Below are positions 63,406 to 64,000 of a stretch of DNA of 64,000 bases, piece after piece. This DNA comes from Agarophyton chilense (taxonomy: Eukaryota; Rhodophyta; Florideophyceae; Gracilariales; Gracilariaceae): the NCBI GenBank assembly GCA_030374765.1, contig JARGXX010000012.1:248001-312000 (forward strand). The letters are read 5' to 3'. The notes below the pieces were generated by a model that saw nothing but the letters and a program-made list of their open reading frames with translations, was not told where the DNA came from and did no database searches. A program made the translations under genes and the position numbers. Each line of letters begins with the position of its first letter. Within the stretch, counting starts at the first letter, position 1.

Positions 63406-64000
63406 AACATTGAAAGAGATTTGTAAACTTAGTCATTATTCCTAAATTTTTGCGCCGGGATGTTTTCAACAATCTCTTCATCTCTGGCGTCAACCTCCGA
63501 CACCATAAAAGATCGTCCACAATCTGTAGGAAACACCATTTTCACGCAGGTTTCTCACAGTTTGTGTAACATGTGAACATCTACTGATCCCCGATGTGTG
63601 GTCGGCAATAGAGCCCACACCCGCGCAAGTCTCGTTAAGTCAGAAAAAAAACTTTAAACGATTCTTTTCCAAACAATAAAATTTGAATGCATCTGTTGCA
63701 ATCGCTATAGAACTTTTGAAAAGAAGAATGACATTCATTATTGTTGTAGAAAAGGCCACCAAAAGATTTCCTTTAAAATATCTTTCGGTATTATCGATGA
63801 CTTCACGAGGCCACAACATTTTAATGGTGAATAACTTTCCCGGATTAAATCACAGTTTTATGTCTGTGTTCTGGGTCGATCGCTAAATGAGGTTTTTTAT
63901 CAGCCTTTGCAGCCGTATCCAACAAGAAACTCTTTTTTTTGTGAAAGATGGAGGACAACGGATACAGTAAGCAAGGAAATCCCGCATTTTTTCTGTTTCA
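63406..64000. other. Sequence outside the MULE
   Basis: A 67-codon plus-strand frame (63683-63886) has plausible composition but no known motif. Nothing else is supported. Confidence 0.25.

Noticed and set aside
1..64000. tRNA or rRNA genes
   Set aside because: I looked for the T-loop consensus and typical cloverleaf arms and for conserved rRNA blocks and found none that hold up.

Overview
The window is nuclear DNA of a photosynthetic eukaryote, most likely a red alga. The clearest host gene encodes a glutamyl-tRNA reductase with a plastid-type N-terminal extension. The four best host genes read as single uninterrupted ORFs, and the rest is dominated by LTR retrotransposons, which fits intron-poor, transposon-rich florideophyte genomes. 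The lineage is inferred from gene content and style only; no rRNA or other marker is present.

Layout: 0.5-2.1 kb holds a membrane-protein gene broken by one frame change. 3.0-4.1 kb is a decayed gene for a secreted protein. 4.5-26.5 kb is a three-deep nest of transposons. The outermost layer is a badly decayed retroelement with reverse transcriptase, RNase H and a tyrosine-recombinase-like segment. A Copia element (8128-25954, target duplication ATTTC) sits in it. A Ty3/Gypsy chromovirus (9456-20868, target duplication TACTT) sits inside the Copia gag gene. 29-35 kb holds remnants of a second Copia-like element (interrupted by a Tc1/mariner copy) and of a Gypsy-like element on the minus strand.

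36-44 kb is the host-gene island: an AANAT-like acetyltransferase (-), a disordered acidic-tailed protein (+), a YlxR/DUF448 protein (+) and the glutamyl-tRNA reductase (-). A second Tc1/mariner copy lies in the divergent promoter region between the first two. From 44.7 to 63.4 kb a MULE-type DNA transposon is bounded by long inverted repeats. It carries a Ulp1-like cysteine protease segment and a transposase with a zinc-binding head and a SWIM-like tail. The transposase is split by a second chromovirus (48609-60089, minus strand, target duplication CAAAT).

The most interesting observation is that both chromoviruses carry a long extra reading frame on the strand opposite to gag-pol, between pol and the 3' LTR. 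In the first element it is intact (597 codons). In the second it is an 829-codon frame with only four stops. The two proteins share recognisable blocks although the elements are strongly diverged. This looks like a maintained antisense gene of unknown function in a chromovirus lineage that also ends pol with a chromodomain. Identities and counts quoted are by-eye readings of the sequence; no database search was possible.
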